From Muribaculaceae bacterium (GTDB lineage Bacteria > Bacteroidota > Bacteroidia > Bacteroidales > Muribaculaceae), in the NCBI GenBank assembly GCA_017443765.1, contig JAFSYB010000123.1:1-32083 (forward strand): a DNA stretch of 32,083 nucleotides, read 5' to 3'. Positions 1-9,000 of this stretch are shown in pieces. The first letter of the stretch is position 1; each line of letters opens with the position of its first letter. The position numbers were made by a program, and so were the translations under genes. The notes below the pieces were generated by a model. The model searched no databases. It had not been told where the DNA came from and saw nothing but the letters and a program-made list of their open reading frames with translations.

Positions 1-745
1 ACTCGACGATGACCGCCGTCACCCTTCACGAGGGCCTGCGGTTCGTGGGCTACAACGCCTTTTACAACTGCCGCAAAGTGGGTGCGCTGACCCTGCCGGC
101 CTCGCTCGACTCAATCAGCGGCGAGGCGTTCAACGGCATGGCGGGCGTGGCCTCGCTCACCGTCGCCGGCACCGACCGACCGCTGAAGATTATCGGCGCC
201 CGCTATTACGGCAAGGGCGCGTTCAGCGACATGGACGGGGTGGAGGCCCACCTGGGCCGCGACATCGAGCTGGATTCGGTGGCCCGTCCGCCGTTCTACC
301 AAAGCAAGATGGTATCGCTCACCATGGGCGATGCCGTGACCACGATGAACGACAAGGCATTTTATAACAGCTCGAAACTGCGCACGGCCACGCTCGGCTC
401 CAGCCTCTCGCTCGTGGCCGATGACGCATTCGCCCACTGCCATGCCCTGGAGGGTATCGAGATTCCCGGCAGCGTGCTCACCATCGGCAAGGAAGCGTTC
501 TACAACGACACGACGATGACCGCCGTCACCCTTCACGAGGGCCTGCGGTTCGTGGGCTACAACGCCTTTTACAACTGCCGCAAAGTGGGTGCGCTGACCC
601 TGCCGGCCTCGCTCGACTCAATCAGCGGCGAGGCGTTCAACGGCATGACGGGTGTGAAATCGCTCACCGTCGCCGACACCGACCGACCGCTGAAGATTAT
701 CGGCGCCCGCCATTACGGCAAGGGCGCGTTCAGCGACATGGGCGT
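1..745 (+). repeat. 507-bp-period internal direct repeat in LRR gene
   Basis: Bases 1-238 match 508-745 with only a few substitutions, and many run without any difference, as in the copies starting at 9 and 516. The reading frame is kept (507 = 169 codons), so whole LRR blocks are repeated. The left edge of the first copy may lie outside the window. Confidence 0.9.
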
Positions 746-1247
746 GGCCGTGGCCTATATTGGCCGCAATATCGAACTGGCCGACGACAACGTGCGGCCA
801 CCGCTTTACCAACTCACCACGATGGTCACAACCACGCTCGGCGACAAAATCACCCATCTGCACTCAGGATTCTTTTCGGGGTGCTCGGGGATACGGAACA
901 TTTACAGCAACAATGTTACCCCACCAGTGTGTGCAGCCGGCAATGTCGAGTTCTCCAACATTGACAAGAACCTGTGCTACGTGCATGTGCCCGGTGTGGC
1001 TCTGAATGCCTACCGCGAAGCCGACGGCTGGCGGATGTTCTTCGACCACATTGTGAGCGACGACATCATCGACGTGCCCGGCGACGCCACCGGCGACGGC
1101 ATGGTGGACGTTGACGACATCAACGTGGCCATCAACATCATCCTGGGCGCGGTCGACTACCAGCCCGGAGCCGATGTCAACGGCGACGGCACTGTGGACG
1201 TGGAAGACGTGAACCTGATTATCAACATCGTCCTGGGCCGCGACTAA
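3..1247 (+). CDS. BspA-like leucine-rich-repeat surface protein with dockerin-like tail (5' partial)
   Basis: The reading frame is open to the left edge, so the N-terminus and signal peptide lie outside the window. The visible protein is a series of BspA/LRR_5-type repeats of the form 'F.....L..V.LP..L..I....F', a family of bacterial surface proteins that bind host or matrix ligands. The last 60 residues hold two calcium-loop dockerin-like motifs (GDATGDGMVDVDD and ADVNGDGTVDVED), each followed by a short 'IN.ILG' helix. A block of about 240 bases near the window start recurs almost unchanged 507 bases later, so the gene has expanded by recent internal duplication. A strong bidirectional terminator follows. 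The family call is secure; the ligand is unknown. Confidence 0.85.
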   Translation, partial: STMTAVTLHEGLRFVGYNAFYNCRKVGALTLPASLDSISGEAFNGMAGVASLTVAGTDRPLKIIGARYYGKGAFSDMDGVEAHLGRDIELDSVARPPFYQSKMVSLTMGDAVTTMNDKAFYNSSKLRTATLGSSLSLVADDAFAHCHALEGIEIPGSVLTIGKEAFYNDTTMTAVTLHEGLRFVGYNAFYNCRKVGALTLPASLDSISGEAFNGMTGVKSLTVADTDRPLKIIGARHYGKGAFSDMGVAVAYIGRNIELADDNVRPPLYQLTTMVTTTLGDKITHLHSGFFSGCSGIRNIYSNNVTPPVCAAGNVEFSNIDKNLCYVHVPGVALNAYREADGWRMFFDHIVSDDIIDVPGDATGDGMVDVDDINVAINIILGAVDYQPGADVNGDGTVDVEDVNLIINIVLGRD

Positions 1248-1266
1248 CCCTGGCCACAAAGACAGC

Positions 1267-1302
1267 AAAAGCGCGGTGGGAACCTGATCCCGCCGCGCTT
1301 TT
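1267..1302. terminator. Bidirectional intrinsic terminator
   Basis: A 15-base inverted repeat (AAAAGCGCGGTGGGA / TCCCGCCGCGCTTTT, one G:T pair) flanks a 6-base loop. The A run on one side and T run on the other let it stop transcription from both the LRR gene and the convergent hydE. Confidence 0.85.
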
Positions 1303-1336
1303 GCGTGTGCACATGAAAACCGCGTGAGTCCTGAAT

Positions 1337-2425
1337 TCAGGCCTTCGATGCTTTGTTTTGCGTCACAAGCGATTCGTTATCGTTTCGGTAGTCACCCCGG
1401 CTCCAGTCGATGTGGTAGCCGATGGTGGCGAGCTGTGTCTCAAGCTGTTCAATGCCCTCGGCGGCCTCGGCTGCGGTGGCGGCCTTGCCGTCGTAGAGTG
1501 CGTAATGGGCGCGCATATCGGGCGGCGACAGATTGGGCATCACCACGTTGGCACCGGCCTGGATGCCCAGCAGTCGGCCTTGCGGGTGAATGGTGTTGAG
1601 TGCGGTGGTCGAGGGAATGAGCGCATGGGGCATCATCAGCCTGAAGATGGCATAGAGCCTGGTGGTGAGGTCGGCACTGCCCTGCGGGTGGTGGCCCAGC
1701 GGCGTGTCGTGCTGCGGCACGAACGGGCCAAGCCCCACCATGTGGGGGCGCAACTGCTCTATATATTGAATATCCTCAACCAGATGGGCGACGGTCTGCC
1801 CCGGACTGCCCACCATGATGCCCGTGCCCACCTGATAGCCGAGGGCCTTCAAGTGGTCGAGGCATTGCAGCCGGTTGGCTTGCGACATTTCCGATGGATG
1901 CAAGCATGCGTAGTGGAGGGCATTGTGTGTCTCGTGCCGCAGCAGGTAGCGGTCGGCCCCCGCCTGCCGCCACAAGGCATAGGCCTCGCGTGGCCACTCG
2001 CCCAGCGAGAGCGTGATGGCGCAGTCGGGCCATGTGGAGCGAATGTCGGCCACAATGTCGGCCACCCATTGCGCCCGGGCTCGCGGCAGCTCGCCGCCTT
2101 GCAGCACAAAGGTGCGGAAACCCAGTCGATAGCCTTGTCCGCAACTCGCCATCACCTGCTCACGGGTTAGCGTGTAACGAGACACCGCAGTGTTGCTGCG
2201 GCGGATTCCGCAGTACAGGCAGTCGTTGCGGCACACATTGGTGAGTTCAACCAGTCCGCGCACAAAGATGGCGTGGCCAAACACCTGCTGGGCCACCTCG
2301 CGGGCCTGCCGACGCAGAGATTCGGCCTCGTCATCGCCACAAGTGAGCAGTGCGGCGTAAGCGTCGCCGTCGAGGTGATGCGTGACACGCAAGGTGTCGA
2401 CAAGAGTGCTGATTGCTTGCGACAT
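1337..2425 (-). CDS. hydE: [FeFe]-hydrogenase H-cluster maturase HydE (radical SAM)
   Basis: HydE is a radical S-adenosylmethionine enzyme that helps HydG and HydF build the di-iron subcluster of [FeFe] hydrogenase in the cytoplasm. The 362-residue length is normal. The radical SAM cluster motif CRNDCLYC is visible (C65, C69, C72), preceded by the family stretch 'FVRGLVELTNVC'. Other hallmarks are 'TLSLGEWPRE', 'DRYLLRHETHN' and 'GPFVPQHDTPL'. The optional C-terminal cysteines that hold a second cluster in some HydE proteins are absent. It begins 15 bp after fabD on the same strand, so the two are probably co-transcribed. No hydF, hydG or hydrogenase gene lies in the window, so they must be elsewhere if the pathway works. 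Confidence 0.93.
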   Translation of the reverse strand: MSQAISTLVDTLRVTHHLDGDAYAALLTCGDDEAESLRRQAREVAQQVFGHAIFVRGLVELTNVCRNDCLYCGIRRSNTAVSRYTLTREQVMASCGQGYRLGFRTFVLQGGELPRARAQWVADIVADIRSTWPDCAITLSLGEWPREAYALWRQAGADRYLLRHETHNALHYACLHPSEMSQANRLQCLDHLKALGYQVGTGIMVGSPGQTVAHLVEDIQYIEQLRPHMVGLGPFVPQHDTPLGHHPQGSADLTTRLYAIFRLMMPHALIPSTTALNTIHPQGRLLGIQAGANVVMPNLSPPDMRAHYALYDGKAATAAEAAEGIEQLETQLATIGYHIDWSRGDYRNDNESLVTQNKASKA

Positions 2426-2440
2426 GGCTTATGAAACGGC

Positions 2441-3319
2441 TCACTGACGTCCGCTGACGGCCACCTCGCGGCAGGTGCGGCCGATGAGGCCTTGCAGCAC
2501 CTTGCCCGGCCCCAGCTCCACGGCCTCGGTCATGCCGTCGTGAGCCATGCGGAGTACGATTTGGCTCCAGCGCACGGGCGCGGTGAGCTGCTTGACCAGA
2601 TTGACCTTGATTTCAGCCGGGTCGGTGTGCGGCAAGGCATCAACATTCTGGTAGATGGGGCACACAGGAACCGAGAAGTCGGCCGCGTCGATGGCCTGTG
2701 CCAGCTCGGCGCGAGCCGGCTCCATCAGTGGCGAGTGGAAAGCCCCGCCCACGTTCAGCGGCAGGGCGCGGCGAGCGCCAGCCTCCTTGAACTTCACGCA
2801 CGCCTGCGCAATGGCCTCGTCGGTGCCCGAAATCACCACCTGGCCAGGGCTGTTATAGTTCGCCGGCACGCACACGCCGTCGATGGTGGCGCACAGCTCC
2901 TCAATCCTGGCGTCGTCCATGCCGATGATGGCGGCCATGGTCGATGGAGCGGCCTCGCAAGCCTTTTGCATCGCCAACGCTCGCGCCTCGACCAGCTTCA
3001 GTCCCTGCTCAAAGGGCAGCACACCGGCGGCCACCAGGGCCGAGAACTCGCCCAGCGAGTGACCAGCCACCATGTCGGGCTTGAACTCCTCACCCATCGT
3101 CAGAGCCAGAATCACTGAGTGCAGGAAAACGGCGGGCTGCGTGACACGGGTCTGACGCAAGTCCTCGTCGGTGCCGTCGAACATTAAGTCGGTGATGCGG
3201 AAACCCAGCACCTCGTTGGCTTTCTCAAACAACTCGCGGGCTTGCGGATTGCTGGCATAAAGCTCCTTGCCCATGCCCACAAATTGCGCCCCCTGGCCGG
3301 GGAATACGAATGCTTTCAT
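2441..3319 (-). CDS. fabD: Malonyl-CoA:ACP transacylase FabD
   Basis: FabD moves malonyl from coenzyme A to acyl carrier protein, supplying the extender unit for type II fatty acid synthesis in the cytoplasm. The 292-residue protein has the N-terminal 'FPGQGAQ' motif, the nucleophile elbow GHSLG with catalytic Ser88, and the partner histidine in 'GGAFHSPLM' (His195). Its length is typical. It is the first gene of a likely two-gene unit with hydE. A leader of about 155 bases separates it from the best promoter candidate and contains an unusual cluster of GGTCAA half-sites (3427-3445). Confidence 0.95.
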   Translation of the reverse strand: MKAFVFPGQGAQFVGMGKELYASNPQARELFEKANEVLGFRITDLMFDGTDEDLRQTRVTQPAVFLHSVILALTMGEEFKPDMVAGHSLGEFSALVAAGVLPFEQGLKLVEARALAMQKACEAAPSTMAAIIGMDDARIEELCATIDGVCVPANYNSPGQVVISGTDEAIAQACVKFKEAGARRALPLNVGGAFHSPLMEPARAELAQAIDAADFSVPVCPIYQNVDALPHTDPAEIKVNLVKQLTAPVRWSQIVLRMAHDGMTEAVELGPGKVLQGLIGRTCREVAVSGRQ

Positions 3320-3426
3320 AATTCAGTTGGTTAAATGACTAAATGCCAAAAAGATAGACATTGAAACACAAGCCATTGACTATGGTTAGAGCGCAGACAA
3401 GAACCCTTCCATTGCTTTTGCGCCTC

Positions 3427-3445
3427 GGTCAAATTGACCGGTCAA
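3427..3445. promoter_or_regulatory. Cluster of three GGTCAA half-sites in the fabD leader
   Basis: GGTCAA-A-TTGACC is a perfect 13-base palindrome, immediately followed by another GGTCAA, giving three alternating half-sites in 19 bases. It lies between the fabD start and its probable promoter. It may be a regulator binding site or an RNA hairpin. The function is inferred only. Confidence 0.4.
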
Positions 3446-3481
3446 CCTGATTTTTCCTTAAATGTCTAAATTTTTGAACTG

Positions 3482-3489
3482 CAAAGGTA
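3482..3489 (-). promoter_or_regulatory. Probable -7 element for fabD-hydE
   Basis: On the minus strand this reads TACCTTTG, a perfect match to the Bacteroidota -7 consensus TAnnTTTG. No clear TTG lies at the expected -33 distance, so the call is moderate. With the plus-strand promoter at 3584-3613 it makes a divergent pair in the 327-bp gap 3320-3646. Besides these two and the half-site cluster I see nothing else in that gap. Confidence 0.5.
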
Positions 3490-3583
3490 GTCTTTATTCG
3501 CGACATGGCGAAATTTTGGCGAATTTATTCCAACAAATTCGGCCAAAATGCACACGAAATGCACACTTATAGTCAAAAAACGC

Positions 3584-3613
3584 TTGCCATATTGAAAAAA
3601 ATCAGTACCTTTG
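3584..3613 (+). promoter_or_regulatory. Bacteroidota-type promoter for the 3647 gene and tat genes
   Basis: TTG at 3584-3586, a 19-base spacer and TACCTTTG at 3606-3613 match the Bacteroidota housekeeping consensus. The expected transcript starts near 3620, about 27 bases before the ATG at 3647. Confidence 0.75.
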
Positions 3614-3646
3614 TCGTTTGAACAAAACGGCAAATAAAACACAACT

Positions 3647-4282
3647 ATGAACAGAAACCTACTCACCTTGCTGTGCTTGTTGGCCGCGCTGGGTTCGTGC
3701 CGAGCCCAGTGTGGCGTGATTGATGTGACCGACATTCTCGACCTTTTCAACTTTCGCCCCACGATTGCCGTGGGCGCGAACGAGGAGCGCGATGCCGCGG
3801 AACTGACGAGCCGTGCCGTAGCGGCGTTCACCACCCACGGGTTCACCCACGGCCTCACGGGCGACGGCTACGGCGGCCCGTGCGTGATAATCGACGGCTT
3901 CCACAAGGGCGGCACGGTGAACCGCGAGCAGTGCTCCTTTGAACCGGGAGCCGACGCCGACCAAGCGTGCGTGGTGGAGATGAGCGCGTGCAACAACGGC
4001 GACGTGAGCGACTACGAGCTGCTGATGAGCGTGCAGGTGTTCAGCAACCGCTCCGCCGCACTGGTGCTCCACCAGTTCAGCCAGCATGGGTTCTCACTGA
4101 CCGAGATGCCGGCCGACGACGACCACTGCCAGCTGAGCAACGGCATGATTGTGGTGGACTTCGACCACGATGTCGACATCGATGCCGAGGGCTGGCAGTT
4201 CGTTATCCAAACCCGAGAACGCCGCAATGCCTACACCATGCCTGCCACCCCCGACGAAAAATACTATCAGGAGAATGAATAA
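3647..4282 (+). CDS. Secreted hypothetical protein upstream of tatAC
   Basis: I do not recognise this 211-residue protein. It starts with a hydrophobic signal sequence ending in 'ALGSC', which could be a lipoprotein signal with the cysteine at about residue 18, or an ordinary signal cleaved near 'CRAQC'. The mature part is soluble, acidic and has several cysteines, which suggests a periplasmic or surface location. The start is supported by a promoter 34 bases upstream. It ends 62 bp before tatA and has no terminator after it, so it may be the first gene of the tat transcript. It carries no twin-arginine motif, so it is not an obvious Tat substrate. Confidence 0.7.
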   Translation: MNRNLLTLLCLLAALGSCRAQCGVIDVTDILDLFNFRPTIAVGANEERDAAELTSRAVAAFTTHGFTHGLTGDGYGGPCVIIDGFHKGGTVNREQCSFEPGADADQACVVEMSACNNGDVSDYELLMSVQVFSNRSAALVLHQFSQHGFSLTEMPADDDHCQLSNGMIVVDFDHDVDIDAEGWQFVIQTRERRNAYTMPATPDEKYYQENE

Positions 4283-4344
4283 CGGATAATGCCGCATTGC
4301 GGTGCTTGTCTTTATGTTTATCGTTTACCGACAACCGACAACTT

Positions 4345-4572
4345 ATGATACAGGAAGCAATTCTGTTGCTATTTGGCAACTTGGGCTCCACCGAGCTGAT
4401 AATCATCGTGTTTGTGGTGCTGCTGCTCTTCGGTGGCAAGAAGATTCCCGAGCTGATGAAAGGCCTGGGCAAGGGGGTTCGCTCGTTCAAGCAGGGCATG
4501 AACGACATCGAGGAGGAAATCAAGCGCCCTACCGGGGAGGCCAACAACAACGAACCCTCGGACACCCATTAG
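4345..4572 (+). CDS. tatA: Sec-independent protein translocase subunit TatA
   Basis: TatA forms the pore-like component of the twin-arginine pathway, which exports folded proteins across the inner membrane. The 75-residue protein has one N-terminal membrane helix ('[16 protein letters not shown]'), the conserved 'FGGKKIPEL' hinge, and an amphipathic helix ('[13 protein letters not shown]') followed by a short acidic tail. I chose the ATG at 4345 because the longer frame from 4297 adds 16 residues unlike the family. tatC follows after 24 bases. No tatB is present, as is usual in Bacteroidota where TatA serves both roles. Confidence 0.93.
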   Translation: MIQEAILLLFGNLGSTELIIIVFVVLLLFGGKKIPELMKGLGKGVRSFKQGMNDIEEEIKRPTGEANNNEPSDTH

Positions 4573-4596
4573 CCTCCGAGCAAGAGAGGACACGTG

Positions 4597-5400
4597 ATGG
4601 ACGGGCAGGAGATGTCGTTTTGGGAGCACCTCGACGTGCTGCGTGGTGTGCTGGTGAAGATGGCCATCGTGGTTGTCGTGCTTGCCATCGGCCTGTTCGC
4701 CGCCATGCCAACCATTTTCGACGGTGTGATTCTGGCGCCGTGCCAGGGCGACTTCGCGCTTTACCGCCTCTTTGCCCGCGTCACCGCTGCCATTCCAGGC
4801 CTGCCGGTGTTTTCCACCGAGGGTTTTCATGTGGAGCTAATCAACATCCAGCTTGCCTCGCAGTTCTTCATTCACATGTCCACCTCGTTCTACCTGGCTC
4901 TTGTGCTGTCATTCCCGGTGCTGGTGTATCTGCTGTGGACTTTTGTGGCCCCGGCCCTGTACGCTCACGAGCGGCGCGGCGTGCGCACAGCCTTTGTGCT
5001 GGGCAATGTGATGTTTTTCCTGGGCGTGGCCGTGGGCTACTTCGTGGTGTTTCCCATCACGCTGCGTTTCCTGGCCGACTACCATGTGAGCGCGTTGGTG
5101 CCCAACCAAATCTCGCTCGACAGCTACATGGACACGTTCATGATGCTCCTGTTCGTGATGGGGCTGGTGTTCGAGCTGCCGTTGTTGTCGTGGTTGCTGG
5201 GCAGCCTGGGCGTGCTGCACCGCGAGTTCTTCGGTCGCTACCGCCGCCACGCCGTGGTGGCGCTGCTGGTGCTCGCAGCTTTCATCACCCCCACGGGCGA
5301 CCCGTTCACGCTCACCATTGTGTTCCTGCCCATCTACCTATTGTATGAATTCAGCGCACTGCTCGTGAAGCCGGCCCCGGCGGCCGACTGCGAGGAGTGA
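4597..5400 (+). CDS. tatC: Sec-independent protein translocase subunit TatC
   Basis: TatC is the multi-spanning receptor that recognises twin-arginine signal peptides. The N-terminal 'MSFWEHLDVLR' and the first periplasmic-to-cytoplasmic region 'APALYAHERR', with the conserved glutamate (E125 counted from 4597), are diagnostic. Six membrane segments are visible and the length of about 267 residues is normal. The start is uncertain: GTG at 4594, ATG at 4597 and ATG at 4612 are all in frame, the last lying directly before the conserved 'SFWEHL'. It is co-transcribed with tatA. Confidence 0.95.
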   Translation: MDGQEMSFWEHLDVLRGVLVKMAIVVVVLAIGLFAAMPTIFDGVILAPCQGDFALYRLFARVTAAIPGLPVFSTEGFHVELINIQLASQFFIHMSTSFYLALVLSFPVLVYLLWTFVAPALYAHERRGVRTAFVLGNVMFFLGVAVGYFVVFPITLRFLADYHVSALVPNQISLDSYMDTFMMLLFVMGLVFELPLLSWLLGSLGVLHREFFGRYRRHAVVALLVLAAFITPTGDPFTLTIVFLPIYLLYEFSALLVKPAPAADCEE

Positions 5401-5437
5401 GCATTTTTGTTTAATCCCTTTCTTAATTTGTTTTATT

Positions 5438-5953
5438 ATGAAGAAGTTCGTATTAGCGATGTTCACCGTGGCCCTGGCAACCTGCTTCGTGGCCTGCAAG
5501 ACCGACGGCACCAAGCCTGCCGGCGAGGGTGAGAACCAGCAAGAGCAGGTTGATGCCAAAGCACCCCTGCCCACCGTCACCATCGACGACATGAAGGCCC
5601 TGGTCGAGAAAGCCACCAAAGAAGGCAAGGACTGGAGCGAGGACCAGTGGAAGGATGCCATGCGCACGATGATGATTGGCATGAAGCCGATGTTTGACGC
5701 CTTGATGGAGTTCCAGAAGAAGAGCGAGGATCCCGAGACGAAGAAGAAACTCGATGAGGATCCCGCCGCAGCCCTTGCCGCACTGGGCGAATTGCAAAAA
5801 GCCATGGAGCAGTACAAGCCGATGGATGAGCTGATGGACCAGTTTAGCAAGGCCGCCGACGCCAGCCCAGTGGCCAAGAACATGGAGGAAGACACCGTGT
5901 GGATGAACAAGCTCATTGAAGAGATTGGCTTGCCGAAAGATGCCTTCAAGTGA
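5438..5953 (+). CDS. Small hypothetical lipoprotein
   Basis: This 171-residue protein begins with a classical lipoprotein signal: a basic start, a hydrophobic stretch and 'CFVAC', with the lipidated cysteine at about residue 20. The mature part is highly charged (lysine, glutamate, aspartate) and probably mostly helical, with a linker rich in glutamate and glutamine after the cysteine. I recognise no domain. It lies 37 bp after tatC on the same strand, so it may be on the tat transcript. It is followed by a long hairpin shared with the convergent GH16 gene. Confidence 0.75.
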   Translation: MKKFVLAMFTVALATCFVACKTDGTKPAGEGENQQEQVDAKAPLPTVTIDDMKALVEKATKEGKDWSEDQWKDAMRTMMIGMKPMFDALMEFQKKSEDPETKKKLDEDPAAALAALGELQKAMEQYKPMDELMDQFSKAADASPVAKNMEEDTVWMNKLIEEIGLPKDAFK

Positions 5954-5984
5954 GCACCGAGAGAGGCTGACGCAAACTAAGGAG

Positions 5985-6067
5985 CTAAGGGTTCTAAGGC
6001 CTCTAAGGATTCTAAGTGGATTGCGCATTGCGCCACTTAGAGCCCTCAGAGGCCTTAGAATCCTTAG
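5985..6067. terminator. Long imperfect hairpin between convergent genes
   Basis: Two 35-base arms (5985-6019 and 6033-6067) pair with four differences, two of which are G:U-compatible, around a 13-base loop. Each arm is itself built from short 'CTAAGG.TT' units. It separates the lipoprotein gene from the GH16 gene, so it can end both transcripts. The size and internal repetition also suggest a dispersed palindromic element. There is no clear T run. Confidence 0.6.
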
Positions 6068-6084
6068 CCCCATTTAGCCCCCAC

Positions 6085-9000
6085 TCAACTCTTTCCGTTT
6101 AGCACGATGTTGATAATCGCGTTCATGTCGTCCACGTCCACGGTGCCGTCGGCGTTTAGGTCGGAGGCTGTTTGGGTTGGGACACGACCCAGAATGATGT
6201 TGATAATCATGTTCACATCGTCGATGTCGATTAGTCCGTCGCCGTTCAGGTCACCCGGCAGGCTATCGTTGGCCTTGTCGCGATAGAAGAAGATGGCATC
6301 GAAATTCAGGTCCACGCCCTCAACGCCGCCGCTGAGGATGGAAATCACGTTGTCGACATAGTTGCTGGCATTGGCAAACACCGGGTTGGCCCTGGCTGCA
6401 ATCTCGCTGTAGGGGATGTCGAAGGCGTACCACTCGCCATCGCGCTTGAAGTCGCCCAGCAGGCCGTAGATTTTATCACCGTCCACAAACAGTGCCTGCC
6501 CCAGAGCGAAGTGCGCGGCCCCCACACCGATGGCGTGCGAGACGTGCTGCGCGTCGCTGCCCTTGAATGCCAAGTGCAGCGTGAAGCTGTCGTCAATCAT
6601 GCCCAGGTCCTTGCCCGTGCCGTTGCCTCCCGTGCTGGCAAATCCCAGCCCGGACCAGCCAATGCTGCCCACGGTGAGCGAGGAGTAGCCCTCGCGATAG
6701 CCAAACGAGTTCACCCCCGTGGCCGTACCGGCGTTGTAGGTGCCGTCCCAGATGTAGAGGAAGTGATTGCGGCCGTCCACGCGGTAGTCGGCCAGCGTGC
6801 ACTCCTGAATCTGCCGTGCCTCCTCGGCTCCCAGGGCAATGAGCACGTAGTCGGTGTGCGCCGCGAGGTCAAACGTTGGGTTCCCCTGCTCGTCGAGGGC
6901 CTTGCTGCCGTAGCGCCCCAGCTCCAGGTCATAGCCAGGCTGCTGCCCCTCGTCGCTGTGGCGGCGGTAGAAGAACACGTTGTCGAATTGTAGCTCGGCA
7001 CCCTCGGCACCGCCGCTGAGAATCGACAGCACATTGCCCACATAGCTTGCCGCCTGCCCCTCGAAGGGGTCGCCGGCCATCGCACGCAGCACCGCGAACG
7101 GGATGTCGAAGCTGTACCACTGCCCGTCGCGCTTGTAGTCGCCCAGCATCACCGGCCCGGTGGTGGCGTTGCCAATCACAAACTGCGCCGCGCCCACGCC
7201 CACGGTGTGGCACGTGTGGCGCAGCAGGTCGGTGCCGCGCATGGCCAGGTGCAGGTAGTAGGTGTCGTCGAGCATGGTCAAGTCTTTACCAGCGCCCTGC
7301 GAGGCATAGCCCAGCCCCGACCAGCCCACGGCGTTCACCCGGTAGCTGTTCCACGGCTCGGCCAAACCGAAAGAGTTCACCCCCTCGGTTTCCTGAGCGG
7401 TGTAGGTGTTTTCCCAAACGTAAAGGAAGTTGTTCACATTGTCCACGCTGTAATTGGCACGGATGCGGTCGCCCATCTGGTCCATCACGCCCTGGCTGGC
7501 GCCGATGACCACGTAGTCGTAGGCATCATCGAAATCAAAAGTCGTGCGCCCATATTCATCAAGCGAGCGGCTCGCATATTGGCCAATCACTGTGGTGGTG
7601 TCCTCGTCGGGCAGGTCGGTGTTGACGTTGGGGTTCTTGTAGAAGAAGATGTTGTCGAATTGCAACTGCGCCCCGGCGTTGCCGCCACTCAGGAAATAGA
7701 GCACGTTGTCCTTCACGGCAGCCATGTCGGGGTAGAGCGGCGTGGCCAGGTTCTTGAGCACGCTCACCGGGATGTCGAACGAACACCAGCGTCCGTCGCG
7801 CTTGTAGTCGCCCAGCACGGGGAGCGTCTTGTTGCCATCGACAAACGGTGCCGCGCCCAGGGTAAACGCCGCCGCACCCACATACACGGCCTGCGCCGTG
7901 TGCATCAACGGGTCTGTGCCGCGCAGGGCCAGGTGCAAGATGTAGCCGTCGTCGTCGAGCATGCTCATGTCCTTGCCCGTGCCGCTGCTGCCGGTGCTGG
8001 CGTAGCCCAGCCCCGACCAGCCCACCGAGTTCACCCGGTAGCTGTTCCACGGCTCATCGAGGCCGAATGAGTTCAAGCCCTCGGTTTCCTGTGCGGTGTA
8101 GGTGTTCTCCCACACATAGAGGTAGTTGTCCACATCGTCCACGCTGTAGTTGGCGCGGATGCGGTCGCCCATCTGGTCGATCACGCCCTGGCTGGCGCCG
8201 ATAACCACAAAGTCGGTGGCATGCTCAAAGTCGAACGTCGGCTGGTTGCTGTCGTCGAGCGACAAGGAGCCGTAGGCTCCCAGCTCGGTGGTGGTGTCCT
8301 CGGGCACCTCGGGGTCTTCCCCACCCTGGCTTCCGCCGGGCGTGGTATAGTCCTCCTCGCCGGCCTTTTGGTACACGCGCACGTAGTCCACGCTCATCGT
8401 GCGTTCGCCGCTGGCCAGCGCGGTGATGCCGCTCGACTCGAAAATGCCGGGAATGTTTCCGCCCACAGCCATGTTGAACAACAGGAAGAACTGCTTGTGG
8501 AAGTAGTTTCCCGCCGAGTTCTGCTGCGAGGTGTCGCTGATGCTCATCTCAAAATAGGGCGAAGCCTGGTCGTCGAGATACATAGCGATTTTGTTCTCGT
8601 CCCACACGAGTGTGTAGAGGTGGAAGGCGCCGTCCTGCAGGCTGTAGGGCGCCGTGGTGTTGCGCGAGTACATCGGGTGCTGGCCGTTGGTGTAAGGTCC
8701 CCAGTGGAGTGCGCTGATGAAGAAGCGGTCCTGCGTGCCGGCAGCGATGCCCTGACTGCCACCGGCCTCGAGCACGTCGATTTCGCCGCAATAGGGCCAG
8801 CCCGCGCCGGTGCTCATGTCGTTGCCCATCAGCCAAAAGGCCGGCCACAGGCCGTTGGCCGTCGACGGCAGCTGGATGCTCGCCTGCACGATGCCGTGCT
8901 TGAAGGCCACCTTTCCCATCGAGTTGATTCGCCCCGAAGTGAACGAGCGGTTGCCGTAGCTCTCGCGTCGCGCCGTGAGGCGCAACGCCCCGTCGGCCAC

